Assembly: GCF_014397785.1 (NCBI RefSeq)
Contig: NZ_VZQQ01000002.1
Coordinates: 1 to 64,000 of the forward strand
Source of the DNA: Paraburkholderia podalyriae
Lineage (GTDB): Bacteria > Pseudomonadota > Gammaproteobacteria > Burkholderiales > Burkholderiaceae
Length of the DNA stretch: 64,000 nt
Direction: 5' to 3'
Shown: positions 35,142-43,760 of the stretch, piece by piece
Layout: each line of letters begins with the position of its first letter
Numbering within the stretch: position 1 is the stretch's first letter
The notes under the pieces: model-generated
The model's input: only the letters and a program-made list of their open reading frames with translations
Database searches by the model: none
Told to the model about the DNA's origin: nothing
Translations under genes and position numbers: made by a program

Positions 35142-35924
35142 TCAGTTACCCTCAAAGTTCGCCGGCCGCTTTTCGCGAAAGCTCAGCATTCCCTCACGCG
35201 CATCCGCGGTGGTTGCCGCCAATGCACCCGCCATCGCCTCGAGAGTGGCCGCAGCACCCTCGCCATTTGCCGCGTTCACCAGTTGCTTGGTCAGTTGCAC
35301 CGATACGGGCGCAAGACGTGCGATCTGTTCGGCCATCTCCAGCGCGGCGTTCAATGCACCGCCCGCTGACGCAAGCTCGTCGATCAGGCCAATCTCGTGA
35401 GCGCGCGCGGCGTCGATACGTCTGCCGGTGAGCGCGAGCATCTTGACCTTGCTCGCCCCAATGACCGAGACGAGCCGTTGTGTGCCCGACCAACCCGGAC
35501 ATGTCGCTATACCCGCCTCCGGGAGCGCGAAGGTCGCGGCAGGGTCCGCAATCCGGATATCCGCCACCGCGGCAAGCTCCAGCCCGCCTCCGAGTGCGTG
35601 TCCATTGATTGCGGCGATGACCGGTACGCGAAGCGCAGCCCAACGATCAAAGATCCTGTGTCCGCGCGGTACCCACTGACGCCACATATCAAGTGGCGTC
35701 AGCGCGGACCATTCATTGATGTCCGCACCCACGCAGAAAGCCTTCGTTCCCGAACCCGTCAGGACCACGGCGCGCACATCGGTCCACGTACCAAGCTCAG
35801 CGGCGACCGCCTCCAGACGCATCAGCATTGGTGGGGTCAAGGCATTGAGCTTCTCGGGGCGGTTCAACGTGACAACAGCGACTGCGCCGCTGCGCTCAAA
35901 CTGGATTCCATCGATATCAGCCAC
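35142..35924 (-). CDS. Enoyl-CoA hydratase/isomerase family protein
   Basis: A GTG start at 35924 preceded by GGGAGG, overlapping the CoA-transferase stop by eight bases; 260 residues. The crotonase fold marks are present: oxyanion-hole segment NGHALGGGLELAAVADIRIA, and LPEAGIATCPGWSGTQRLVS carrying the glutamate region used by hydratases. It needs a CoA thioester, which the CoA-transferase directly upstream would supply. Could be a hydratase, isomerase or retro-Claisen-type hydrolase; the sequence does not decide. Confidence 0.88.
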   Translation of the reverse strand: MADIDGIQFERSGAVAVVTLNRPEKLNALTPPMLMRLEAVAAELGTWTDVRAVVLTGSGTKAFCVGADINEWSALTPLDMWRQWVPRGHRIFDRWAALRVPVIAAINGHALGGGLELAAVADIRIADPAATFALPEAGIATCPGWSGTQRLVSVIGASKVKMLALTGRRIDAARAHEIGLIDELASAGGALNAALEMAEQIARLAPVSVQLTKQLVNAANGEGAAATLEAMAGALAATTADAREGMLSFREKRPANFEGN

Positions 35925-37512
35925 GACGTGCCTCCCTGAGTTGCAGGCCGTACGGCGATTCGCTGAAAATCGCGGCATTCATGGTCTTCAGATGCGGTGA
36001 AACAATCAAAGGAAAGTCCGCCTGCTCAAGCACGTCCCTGTTCAGGTCGATGCCGGGCGCCACCTCGATCACTTCAAGACCTTGCTTCGTAAGCTGCAAC
36101 ACACAGCGTTCAGTCACATACAGCACCTGCTGACCACGCTGCTGCGCCATGCGGCCGCTGAACGTGACGTGGTCGACGTCGCCGATGAACTTCTTCGATT
36201 TGCCTTCCTGAAGGATCGTCAGCCGTCCGTGACCGACCTCCAGCTTCGCGCCGGCCGTGAAAAATCCCGAGAAGACGAGCTTCTTCGCGTGCGTCGTAAT
36301 GTCGATGAAACCGCCACATCCGGCAGTCAGGTACGGCTTGCTGGGCAGCTTCGACACGTTCACGTGGCCGTTGCGGTCGATCTGCAGGAACGACAGCAGC
36401 GAAACATCGAAGCCGCCTCCCTGGAAGTAGATGAACTGCGAAGGCGACGGCATGATCGCGTCGGCGTTTGCCGAGCAACCGAACGCGAAGCCGAGCAGCG
36501 GCATACCGCCCACCGCACCCTGCTCGATGGCCCACGTCACACGGCCGTTGAGTCCTTCTTCAAGGAGAATGCGCGGAACGTTGGCCGAAATGCCGAAGCC
36601 GAGATTCACCGCGTCTCCGTCCGCGATTTCCATCGCCGCGCGGCGCGCGATTACCTTTTCCGCGTTCCAGTCGGCAAATGCAAATTCGCTGTCCGGAACC
36701 TTGATTTCGCCGCTGATCTCCGGGTCGTATTCGATCTGCGTCGTCTGTTTCTGCTCGGGGTCCACGACCACGTAGTCAACGAGGTTGCACGGAATATGCA
36801 CCTGCTGCGTACCGAGCGACCCTGCCTTCACGACTCGCTTGACCTGGGCGATGACAATGCCGCCGTTGTTACGCACTGCAAGCGCCTGGTCGCGGCCGCC
36901 GAGCAGCGCGCCTTCGTGTTCGTAAGACAGGTTGCCCCGCTCATCCGCTGTGGTGGCACGCACGATAGCGACGCGCGGCACGATATTCGGAAAGAAGAGC
37001 CACTCCTCGCCCGCGAACGTGACCTTGTCCACGATCGGCTCGGATTCCGAGAGACTGTTCATTGCGCCGCCCTGCCGGTCCGGATCGACGAAAGTGTCGA
37101 GCCCCACCTTGGTGAGGACACCTGGGCGCTTCGCAGCCGCGTCCCGATGCATGTCAAACATCACCCCGCTCGGGAGGTTGTATGCGCGGATTTCGTTGTC
37201 GACGACCATCCGCCAGATGTCGGGCATCGGTAGACTCGAAGGGCCGCTGGGAAACGAACCGGCGATGATCGACTTGATAAGACCGTGCTTCGCCAGATGA
37301 TCAACGCCTTTGACGCCATACATGTCGCCAGCTGCTATCGGATGCAGTAGCGAAAGTTGACGGGGATGGCCTTCGGTTTCAAAGCGCGTCCCGATCGCCG
37401 CCAGCATGGCGTCGGGACAGCCAAGGCCACTCGACGAACTGACGGTCACAACGTCACCATCGTTGATCAGGCCTGCGGCAGTCGCCATCGAAATAACTTT
37501 GCTGGAACCCAC
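35917..37512 (-). CDS. Family I CoA-transferase (YdiF/acetate-acetoacetate type)
   Basis: The start is GTG 37512, seven bases after GAGGAG; a TTG upstream overlaps that box. The 531-residue protein carries both alpha-like and beta-like halves in one chain, like YdiF. The second half includes WAIEQGAVGGMP, which supplies the active-site glutamate region that forms the covalent CoA thioester. It moves CoA between short-chain acids. In this operon it would activate the acid formed by the aldehyde dehydrogenase for the enoyl-CoA hydratase. Six bases separate it from the Gfo/Idh gene. Confidence 0.88.
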   Translation of the reverse strand: MGSSKVISMATAAGLINDGDVVTVSSSSGLGCPDAMLAAIGTRFETEGHPRQLSLLHPIAAGDMYGVKGVDHLAKHGLIKSIIAGSFPSGPSSLPMPDIWRMVVDNEIRAYNLPSGVMFDMHRDAAAKRPGVLTKVGLDTFVDPDRQGGAMNSLSESEPIVDKVTFAGEEWLFFPNIVPRVAIVRATTADERGNLSYEHEGALLGGRDQALAVRNNGGIVIAQVKRVVKAGSLGTQQVHIPCNLVDYVVVDPEQKQTTQIEYDPEISGEIKVPDSEFAFADWNAEKVIARRAAMEIADGDAVNLGFGISANVPRILLEEGLNGRVTWAIEQGAVGGMPLLGFAFGCSANADAIMPSPSQFIYFQGGGFDVSLLSFLQIDRNGHVNVSKLPSKPYLTAGCGGFIDITTHAKKLVFSGFFTAGAKLEVGHGRLTILQEGKSKKFIGDVDHVTFSGRMAQQRGQQVLYVTERCVLQLTKQGLEVIEVAPGIDLNRDVLEQADFPLIVSPHLKTMNAAIFSESPYGLQLREARRG

Positions 37513-37533
37513 AATAGATCTCCTCAAACTGAC

Positions 37534-38553
37534 TCAGCGCGCGAACTGCTGCGGGACGGCGACGTGTGCACCGGTTGAAGCCGACTCTTCAAGCGCAAGC
37601 GCGGTGACCAGTGACCGGTATCCGTCCCGGCCGGTCGCAGCGGGATCCTCACCGAGCAGAACAGCGCGATGGAACTGGGCGACTGCGGTGACATAAAGGT
37701 CCTGGTGGACGACCTCGATGATTTCGAAACCTGCTGCTGAACGCAGCTCGATTTCCCCGACGGCGCGCTGGGTCATCACGTCGCGTGCGATGAGCGAGCC
37801 TTCGGTCCCGTGGACCTCGAGGCCGGTCGGCGCGTACGGCACGGTGAACGCGTCGTGAATCTGGGCAAGCACGCCGTTACTGAACCGGATGATTCCCATC
37901 ACGCCGTCGGCGAGGCCGCGTGTACCCATGCTTCCGGACGAGGTCATCGCGCTCACTTCGACGGGTTCTGCATCCAGAATGAAGCGAAGGGTGTCGGCGT
38001 CGTGCACGGAGATGTCGAGCACGACGCCGCCGCCCGCATCAGGGCGCTCGATTCGCCAGCCGCGGAGGTGCGGAGGCAGGGAGACCGCGTGGAAGACACG
38101 CACGTAAAGCGGCGTGCCAACTGCACCGGAAAGGATGAGTTCACGCAGACGGCGGTGTGTCGCTGCGCACCGCAGGTGATGGTTCGTGCCAAGGACAACC
38201 TGGTGGGCGGCGCATGCCTCGATCATCTGGCTCGCATCAGCCTCTGAGAGCGCAAGCGGCTTTTCGCAGAGCACGTGTTTGCCGGCAGCGGCAGCCGCCA
38301 GTACCTGAGGCAGGTGTTTTTCGTTCGTGCTGCTGATGTAGACCGCGTCGATGTCGCGATCGGCGAGGATCTCATCGAGGTTCGTGCCGGACTTTGAAAT
38401 CCGATGCTTGTCGGCGAACTCGCGGGCGCGCCCGGCGCTGCCGCTGACGACCGCTTCGATCGTGCCGTCCGGCTGCGACCGGATCGCGTTGACCATCCAC
38501 TCGTCGGCTATCGTGCTGGCGCCGATTAGCGCCCAGCGAATCTTGGAAGTCAT
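37534..38553 (-). CDS. Gfo/Idh/MocA-family NAD(P)-dependent oxidoreductase
   Basis: A 339-residue protein with an N-terminal Rossmann fold (IRWALIGASTIADEW), the EKPLAL motif whose lysine is catalytic, and a C-terminal alpha/beta domain with ISVHDADTLRFILD. The family oxidises or reduces hydroxyls of sugars, inositols or glycosides. It is the first gene of the long minus-strand operon, directly behind the promoter and LacI operators. That places a sugar-like substrate at the head of the pathway. Confidence 0.9.
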   Translation of the reverse strand: MTSKIRWALIGASTIADEWMVNAIRSQPDGTIEAVVSGSAGRAREFADKHRISKSGTNLDEILADRDIDAVYISSTNEKHLPQVLAAAAAGKHVLCEKPLALSEADASQMIEACAAHQVVLGTNHHLRCAATHRRLRELILSGAVGTPLYVRVFHAVSLPPHLRGWRIERPDAGGGVVLDISVHDADTLRFILDAEPVEVSAMTSSGSMGTRGLADGVMGIIRFSNGVLAQIHDAFTVPYAPTGLEVHGTEGSLIARDVMTQRAVGEIELRSAAGFEIIEVVHQDLYVTAVAQFHRAVLLGEDPAATGRDGYRSLVTALALEESASTGAHVAVPQQFAR

Positions 38554-38565
38554 TGTCTCTCTCCA

Positions 38566-38579
38566 TTGGAACGTTCCAA
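38566..38579. promoter_or_regulatory. LacI-type operator 1
   Basis: TTGGAACGTTCCAA, a perfect 14-bp palindrome with the central CG usual for LacI/GalR sites. It lies between the predicted promoter and the Gfo/Idh start, overlapping the 5' untranslated region. Confidence 0.85.
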
Positions 38580-38589
38580 CCAGCGTTTA

Positions 38590-38603
38590 TTGGATCGTTC
38601 CAA
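38590..38603. promoter_or_regulatory. LacI-type operator 2
   Basis: TTGGATCGTTCCAA, one base different from operators 1 and 3. It begins four bases after the predicted -10 box of the operon promoter and so covers the expected transcription start. Its centre is 24 bp from that of operator 1. Occupancy would block the catabolic operon. Confidence 0.85.
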
Positions 38604-38606
38604 CAA

Positions 38607-38635
38607 ACTGTAGTAGACTCATTTCACCGTGTCAA
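38607..38635 (-). promoter_or_regulatory. Sigma-70-type promoter of the 14-gene operon
   Basis: On the minus strand TTGACA (38635-38630), a 17-base spacer and TACAGT (38612-38607) make a near-consensus promoter pointing at the Gfo/Idh gene. It is framed by operators 2 and 3. Such a strong core promoter fits control by repression. Confidence 0.75.
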
Positions 38636-38642
38636 ATACTTT

Positions 38643-38656
38643 TTGGAACGTTCCAA
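38643..38656. promoter_or_regulatory. LacI-type operator 3
   Basis: TTGGAACGTTCCAA, identical to operator 1 and 53 bp from operator 2 centre to centre. It sits directly behind the -35 box of the divergent promoter and 14 bases before the regulator's start codon, so it can serve autoregulation. Confidence 0.85.
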
Positions 38657-38670
38657 TTGTGCAAAGCAAC

Positions 38671-39756
38671 ATGAAAACAGTTCCGACGATTCAGGACATT
38701 GCAGCGGCTGCGGGGGTATCCAAGTCGACGGTCTCGCTGGTCCTTCAGCAAAGCCCAAAAATCAAGGCGGAGACGGCCGACAAAGTGCGGGCGGCGGCAC
38801 AGCTTCTCGGCTACGTCTACAACCGCGGCGCAGCAAATCTGCGCGGGACCCGAAGTACCATCGTCGGGATGGTCATTAATGATCTGACCAACCCCTTCTT
38901 TGTCGAGTTGCTCGTCGCCATCGAGCGGGTACTCGCGCAGTCCGGATACACGACGCTGATGGCGCACACTGCCGAAAACGTCGCGACCCAAACCCGTGTT
39001 CTGCAATCGATGCGTGAGCAGAATGTGGCCGGCCTGATCATGTCTCCTGCGCTGGGAACACCTGAGCAACTGCCGGACGAGATCAAGTCCTGGGGAATTC
39101 CACTTGTCCTCGTCATGCGACCGATGGGCACGGATGTCGACACGGTCGGAGTCGACAACAGCTTTGGATTCGCTCTCGCGACGGAACATCTGATTGCTCA
39201 GGGCCACACACGTATCGCATTCGCCGGCAATCGAACGGGGTATGCGGTTGCGAACCAGCGCAGGCAGGGCTACCTCACGGCGATGGCCAGTCATGCCCTG
39301 ACTGTCGCCGACGAGTGGATCATCGACGTTGAACTGACTCCGGAGGGCGGTCGCAAGGCAGTCCGCTCCATCTTCGAGATGCGGCCTCGTCCGACGGCGG
39401 TGGTTTGCTATAACGACCAGGTTGCGTTTGGCGTGTTGCATGAGCTGGACCGAATGGGCAAACGTGCGGGCAAGGCGCTCGCGGTCGTTGGCTGTGACAA
39501 TGTGGTGGCGGCAGAACATACCAATCCGCCGCTCACTACTCTTTCCGCCGGAGCGGACAAGCTCGGCACGATCGCGAGTGAGACGCTGCTGGCCAGGCTC
39601 GATCCAGCGGCGGACGGAAAAGAACCACCCGTGCAGTACTTCGCCATTCCGCAGCTAGTCGTCAGGGAATCAAGCGTGGGCTCCGCGGGGCGCCACCCGC
39701 ATCTTTCCGTCGATGCCCCCCGCACCGAACGTCGCGTTGCAGGCCAGCGGCAGTAG
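38671..39756 (+). CDS. LacI-family transcriptional regulator
   Basis: The start at ATG 38671 is preferred because the in-frame ATG at 38629 would put operator 3 inside the coding sequence and add 14 non-homologous residues. The 361-residue protein has the N-terminal LacI helix-turn-helix (TIQDIAAAAGVSKSTVSLVL), the hinge helix region (NLRGTRST) and a periplasmic-binding-type effector domain. It diverges from the 14-gene operon, and the three 14-bp palindromes in the shared intergenic region are its evident binding sites. It is expected to repress the operon and itself until a pathway sugar binds. Effector unknown. Confidence 0.9.
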   Translation: MKTVPTIQDIAAAAGVSKSTVSLVLQQSPKIKAETADKVRAAAQLLGYVYNRGAANLRGTRSTIVGMVINDLTNPFFVELLVAIERVLAQSGYTTLMAHTAENVATQTRVLQSMREQNVAGLIMSPALGTPEQLPDEIKSWGIPLVLVMRPMGTDVDTVGVDNSFGFALATEHLIAQGHTRIAFAGNRTGYAVANQRRQGYLTAMASHALTVADEWIIDVELTPEGGRKAVRSIFEMRPRPTAVVCYNDQVAFGVLHELDRMGKRAGKALAVVGCDNVVAAEHTNPPLTTLSAGADKLGTIASETLLARLDPAADGKEPPVQYFAIPQLVVRESSVGSAGRHPHLSVDAPRTERRVAGQRQ

Positions 39757-39894
39757 ACTTCTGTCCCCTTGATGCATCGCGCGTCAGCCAGAGAGCCTGG
39801 CCAGATCGTGGCGGGCCGTCTGGCTAACCCCGAACCGACCAGGCTACCCGCCTACGAATCGGTGGATTGCCTTTCAGCCCCCAGCGACGGCGTT

Positions 39895-41142
39895 TCACAG
39901 CGTAGAGCCCATCTGGTCCTTGCCGAGTTCAGTCAGGTCTGTCTCCGCCGCACGTCCGACAAAGTCGACTTCGAAATTGTCCGCAGGAAAGTCCGGCGGG
40001 CTATCTCCGTTGAGGAAGGTCGGCAACTGGCGTTTAAGGTAGGCGTCGTTCTTTGCACACGCTGGCGCAGCCGATATGTACATGACGTTGCTGTAACCCT
40101 TGCCACGATGGGCATCTTCGACCGCGTGAATCACGTCGCTATGCCAGAAGACGGTGTCCCCTGCCTGCATCAGTGGAATGGAGGACAACGCTTGTTGAAG
40201 CGGACCATGCCACTCCCGCTTGATCGAAAGTGCGCGGCCAGGTAATGCGCCGCACAGATCGTCGTCTGGCACGTCATCCTGGAGCGCGCGCAACAACACA
40301 TACACCATGGCGTTGGCAATTGGCACAAGCTGAAGCGTGCCGTCTCCCGGACCTTGCGCAGTGAGCGCTGTCCAGCCCTGGAAAGTACGGAACATCGAAC
40401 AGACAGTCGGTGACGGAATCTCTCTCGCCTCGGGGCGATACGCGGCGTCGAACGCGTCGTAGCGGCGCCAGTCGCCGCTAAACACGTGTCGATAGACACG
40501 CCGGAAATTGTCGTCAAGCCAACGTTCGACTGACCCACCGTCGCAATGAGCAGACAGCCCGAGCGACTCAGAGCCGGGGGGGCGACGCCGCAGCCGGTCC
40601 GCGTACACCGGAACGCGGTCCGGATCGAAATGAACGCGCCCTTCGCTGTCGTGTTTCCAGAGGCGGTTCAGAAAGACGCGCGTCTGAGTGAGTTCGGGCG
40701 CCTGGCGCGCTTCGACCTGAGGCTTCGACCAGTAAATGCCATAGATCTGGGGCTTGCTCGAAGCGAGGTTGCCGAAGTACTTGTCTTCTGCACGATGCGC
40801 GAGTTTTTCGTCGAGGTCATTGGACTCGACATACTCAGCGACCTGCGCGTCCCAGCGTTCAGCGCGCTCGCGGCTGAACACGCCCCGGACGACGCAGGCT
40901 CCTCGATCCTTGATCGATGCGATCTGCGCGGCGCTCACCCGGTCAGCCGCGATGTCCGCATACTGGATTTCAGGAATGACGGACTCACCGCGAGCACGCT
41001 GCGCCACGATGGTAGCGACCTTGCGCTGAATTTCAGCTTCGACCTGCTGGAATACCTCCTTATAGTTCGGAAGGCCGGCGCGCAACAGCTTTTTAACCGC
41101 CCGGATTGCGGTCGGCAAATCGTCGATGTGAAGGGATTCCAT
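39895..41142 (-). CDS. DUF1479 (YbiU-like) protein, predicted Fe(II)/2-oxoglutarate oxygenase
   Basis: 415 residues; the start at 41142 follows AGGAGACGCC. It matches DUF1479 proteins over its length. A jelly-roll oxygenase metal site is visible: HxD at His199/Asp201 (LSAHCDGGS) and a distal His at 334 or 339 ([11 protein letters not shown]). DUF1479 proteins are predicted Fe(II)- and 2-oxoglutarate-dependent oxygenases with no widely accepted substrate. It is transcribed away from the AraC-type regulator next to it, which probably controls it. Confidence 0.82.
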   Translation of the reverse strand: MESLHIDDLPTAIRAVKKLLRAGLPNYKEVFQQVEAEIQRKVATIVAQRARGESVIPEIQYADIAADRVSAAQIASIKDRGACVVRGVFSRERAERWDAQVAEYVESNDLDEKLAHRAEDKYFGNLASSKPQIYGIYWSKPQVEARQAPELTQTRVFLNRLWKHDSEGRVHFDPDRVPVYADRLRRRPPGSESLGLSAHCDGGSVERWLDDNFRRVYRHVFSGDWRRYDAFDAAYRPEAREIPSPTVCSMFRTFQGWTALTAQGPGDGTLQLVPIANAMVYVLLRALQDDVPDDDLCGALPGRALSIKREWHGPLQQALSSIPLMQAGDTVFWHSDVIHAVEDAHRGKGYSNVMYISAAPACAKNDAYLKRQLPTFLNGDSPPDFPADNFEVDFVGRAAETDLTELGKDQMGSTL

Positions 41143-41237
41143 GGTGGCGTCTCCTGGTGTTCTTTGATGACTGAAGCTTAGCCTGGGCCACGATGGACGG
41201 GTGATACAATAAGGTCAACTTCTTTGCGATTCCAGCC

Positions 41238-42170
41238 ATGAAGCCTCTATACGAACATGTCGAGATGAGCGCCGGATGCTCAGTGCGGGTTTATCACCGG
41301 AAGCTTCCGCGTATTCCGTTCGAATGGCACCATCACCCGGAATATGAACTCACCTTGACGATGAATAGCCGTGGCAAGTGCTACATCGGTGACTCGATCG
41401 CCGGGTACGAGGGCGATGACCTGGTGCTCGTCCCGCCGGACTTGCCTCATACCTGGTCGTCGAACCGTTCGATCGACGACAGCGCCCCGCAGGTCGCTAT
41501 CGTCATCTGGTTCAAAGGCGACTGGGCGCGACGACTGGCAGATTGCTGCCCCGAGTACGAAGCACTTCATCGGCTTCTGCGACGCGCTGCCTGCGGCCTT
41601 GCGTTCAGAGCGGAAGCCGGGGCAACGGTGCGTAGCCGACTCGAGGGTCTTTTGTCAGTGTCTCCCAGAGAGAGACTCAGCGTTGCGCTGGACATCCTGT
41701 GCACATTGGCCGATGAGGAAGCACGGCCACTCGCGTCCCCCAACGCATTCGATCAGAGCAACGTCGGGCGGCCGTCCGGCCACGAGCCGGAGCGGATAAA
41801 TCGGGCGTTAGCAGTTATCGAGGCACGGTTTGCCGAACGGCTGACACTTGCGGAATTAGCCGCCGCCGCGACCCTTTCAGAGCGCACACTCAATCGATAC
41901 TTTGTTCAACATATCGGCGAAAGTGTCGGGAAGTATGTGAGCCGTGTGCGAATCGGTCACGCATGTCGAATGCTCGCAGACACCTCATGGCCCGTGTCGG
42001 TTATCGCGGCGCATTCGGGATTTCCCAACGTTGCCAATTTCAACCGTCAATTTCGCGCACTAAAAAAGACGACTCCCGCAGCCTATCGGAAAGAGTTTGC
42101 GGGTCGGCCACGACATCAACTGAATGCCCCGTTGACACTGGAGGCGAGGTCGCCATCCCTGGACCGCTGA
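41238..42170 (+). CDS. AraC-family regulator with cupin sensor
   Basis: A 310-residue protein. The N-terminal cupin sensor (residues 15-90) has FEWHHHPEYELT, the His-rich strand usual for this family. The C-terminal double helix-turn-helix is at about 195-290 (LTLAELAAAATLSERTLNRY, then ISVIAAHSGFPNVANFNRQF-like second half). It diverges from the DUF1479 gene with a 95-base gap that includes an AT-rich stretch (GATACAATAAGGTC) near its own start. Likely activator of the oxygenase gene. Confidence 0.88.
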   Translation: MKPLYEHVEMSAGCSVRVYHRKLPRIPFEWHHHPEYELTLTMNSRGKCYIGDSIAGYEGDDLVLVPPDLPHTWSSNRSIDDSAPQVAIVIWFKGDWARRLADCCPEYEALHRLLRRAACGLAFRAEAGATVRSRLEGLLSVSPRERLSVALDILCTLADEEARPLASPNAFDQSNVGRPSGHEPERINRALAVIEARFAERLTLAELAAAATLSERTLNRYFVQHIGESVGKYVSRVRIGHACRMLADTSWPVSVIAAHSGFPNVANFNRQFRALKKTTPAAYRKEFAGRPRHQLNAPLTLEARSPSLDR

Positions 42171-42191
42171 TGAATGGCCTTCAGCTTGTGA

Positions 42192-43004
42192 CTAAGCGGA
42201 GCGCTTGGCTCGCGATATCGTGTGCGATGAAGCGACGGCTCCGATTCCCCTACTTTCGATGACCGCACGCGTGCGCTGGGAGGTTCGCGCGGCTGCCTCC
42301 CGGATCGATTCTACGAGCCGTTCCAGATTCGCAAATTCGAGGCGCTGCGTCGGTACGATCACCGCAAGCGATCCGACTGCTTCGCCCGAATCGTCCGTGA
42401 ACAGCGGCGACGCCAGTGCAGAAACGCCGTTTTCCAGTTCGTCCCTCGACAGGTAAAAGCCCGCGCGTCGGATTTTGAGCAGCGACGCGCGGAACTCGTC
42501 GAGTGTCGCCCCCAAGCCGCTTTGCGCGATCTCTTCGGCATACTGATCGAACAGAACCGCCAGCTTGGCCTTCGGAAATGTGGACAGGATCGCTTTTGGA
42601 GCGGCGCCGAGAAACAGGGGCCGCGGACGGCCCCGGCCGTATCGGAGGTCAAGCGGCGCGTCGTGTGTCTCGCGATGCGTATCAACGAGCTCGCTTCCGT
42701 ACCAGCGTGACATCACCACATCGAAGCCCGAGTGTTCGCTCAACTCGCGCATGATCGGCTGGCCGATCGCAAGCAGCGGATCCGACACGCGCAGATGGTA
42801 ATCAAGCTTGATGATGCGAGGGCCGAGACCATAGTCCCCGCCTGCAAAGCGGATGAGCAAGCCGGCGTCCACGAGCTCGCGCACATAGCGGTAAGCCGTT
42901 GGAATCGAGCAGTCGAGTTCGGTGGCAACGTCTTCGACGGACAGGAACGGCTTCGCCTCCGAAAACAGCTCGAGTATGGATAACAGTCTCGTGATGCTCG
43001 ACAT
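42192..43004 (-). CDS. IclR-family regulator
   Basis: The start at ATG 43004 lies downstream of GAGGAG; an in-frame ATG at 43133 would overlap the VOC gene and add unrelated residues. The 270-residue protein has an IclR winged helix (ITRLLSILELFSEAKPFLSV, LDCSIPTAYRYVRELVDAGL) and the C-terminal IclR effector domain (FDVVMSRWYGSELV, ALASPLFTDDSGEAVGSLAV). It is 43 bases downstream of the VOC gene on the same strand. IclR proteins of this type often control aromatic degradation, which fits the hydroxylase operon opposite. Confidence 0.88.
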   Translation of the reverse strand: MSSITRLLSILELFSEAKPFLSVEDVATELDCSIPTAYRYVRELVDAGLLIRFAGGDYGLGPRIIKLDYHLRVSDPLLAIGQPIMRELSEHSGFDVVMSRWYGSELVDTHRETHDAPLDLRYGRGRPRPLFLGAAPKAILSTFPKAKLAVLFDQYAEEIAQSGLGATLDEFRASLLKIRRAGFYLSRDELENGVSALASPLFTDDSGEAVGSLAVIVPTQRLEFANLERLVESIREAAARTSQRTRAVIESRGIGAVASSHTISRAKRSA

Positions 43005-43047
43005 CTCTGTGCTGGGCTCCTCGTGTGTGAACGGATTATATCCGCGC

Positions 43048-43614
43048 TTATGCAAGCCCCATCCGCTCGGCCATTTCTGCCTGCCAGACGCTGCGCGGCC
43101 TGAACCCCGATAGCGCGCGCGCATGGTGTTCAACGGCCGCGATCAGATCAGCATCGGGCAAGTTGAAGTCGACAGGCACCCGCATTGGCTGATCGACATA
43201 CCACGGCGTGTCGATGAAGAGCTCGAGGCGGTTGCCTTCGGGATCGCGCGCATAGATCGAGATCGCATTGCCGTGAGTGACGGGGTTGATTTCCTCCAGG
43301 CCTTCCGCGACGAACCGCTGGTAAAACTGCCTCAGCGTGGCAAGGCTGTCCGCTTCGAACGAAATCTGGTTGATCGGATTGAACGTCAAGTGTTCGGGGC
43401 GGCCGCTCGCGAGCACGATCTGGTGATGCACCGCGGGATCGCGGCTCAAGAACACGAGTCGCACAGTGCCGTGCGGCGTCTGCAGCGTCCCCCGATCCGT
43501 CACGGTGAACTCCAGCACCCGGGAATAAAAGTCCTCCACCCGTGCCATGTCGCTCACATAAAAACCCATGTGACTCAGCGACAGGCCCGCTCGCGCTTGC
43601 TTCATACCGTTCAT
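43048..43614 (-). CDS. VOC-family protein, small extradiol-dioxygenase-like
   Basis: The start at ATG 43614 follows GTGGAG. The 188-residue, single-module vicinal-oxygen-chelate protein has plausible metal ligands His15 (LSHMGFYV), His63 or His64 (HHQIVL) and Glu131 (EGNRLELFID). The size fits one-module catechol 2,3-dioxygenase-like enzymes rather than the usual 290-residue two-domain type. Beside an aromatic hydroxylase and an FAH-type hydrolase it is the likely ring-cleavage enzyme, but glyoxalase-type chemistry cannot be excluded. Confidence 0.8.
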   Translation of the reverse strand: MNGMKQARAGLSLSHMGFYVSDMARVEDFYSRVLEFTVTDRGTLQTPHGTVRLVFLSRDPAVHHQIVLASGRPEHLTFNPINQISFEADSLATLRQFYQRFVAEGLEEINPVTHGNAISIYARDPEGNRLELFIDTPWYVDQPMRVPVDFNLPDADLIAAVEHHARALSGFRPRSVWQAEMAERMGLA

Positions 43615-43677
43615 GCTTGTCTCCACGTAGTGATAAACCCTAACAAAAAAGACGTTGTGTCCTTTGTTAAATTTAGT

Positions 43678-43692
43678 TTATTCTCAAAATAA
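43678..43692. promoter_or_regulatory. Palindrome in the divergent VOC/FAH intergenic region
   Basis: TTATT-CTCAA-AATAA in a markedly AT-rich 50-base stretch between the divergent VOC and FAH genes. IclR-type regulators bind short AT-rich inverted repeats in such positions. Candidate operator and promoter area only. Confidence 0.4.
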
Positions 43693-43760
43693 GATAAATG
43701 CACAACTTTTTGAAGGATCGAAGCGCTGATCGCATCGACTTTTTATCCACCGGAGCATCA

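Noticed and set aside
38629..38670. Upstream start for the LacI regulator
   Set aside because: It would place a perfect operator inside the coding region and add residues absent from the family before the helix-turn-helix.
39780..39840. Inverted AGCCAGA/TCTGGCT between the LacI and DUF1479 genes as a terminator
   Set aside because: Seven-base arms with a long loop and no T-tract are too weak to call.
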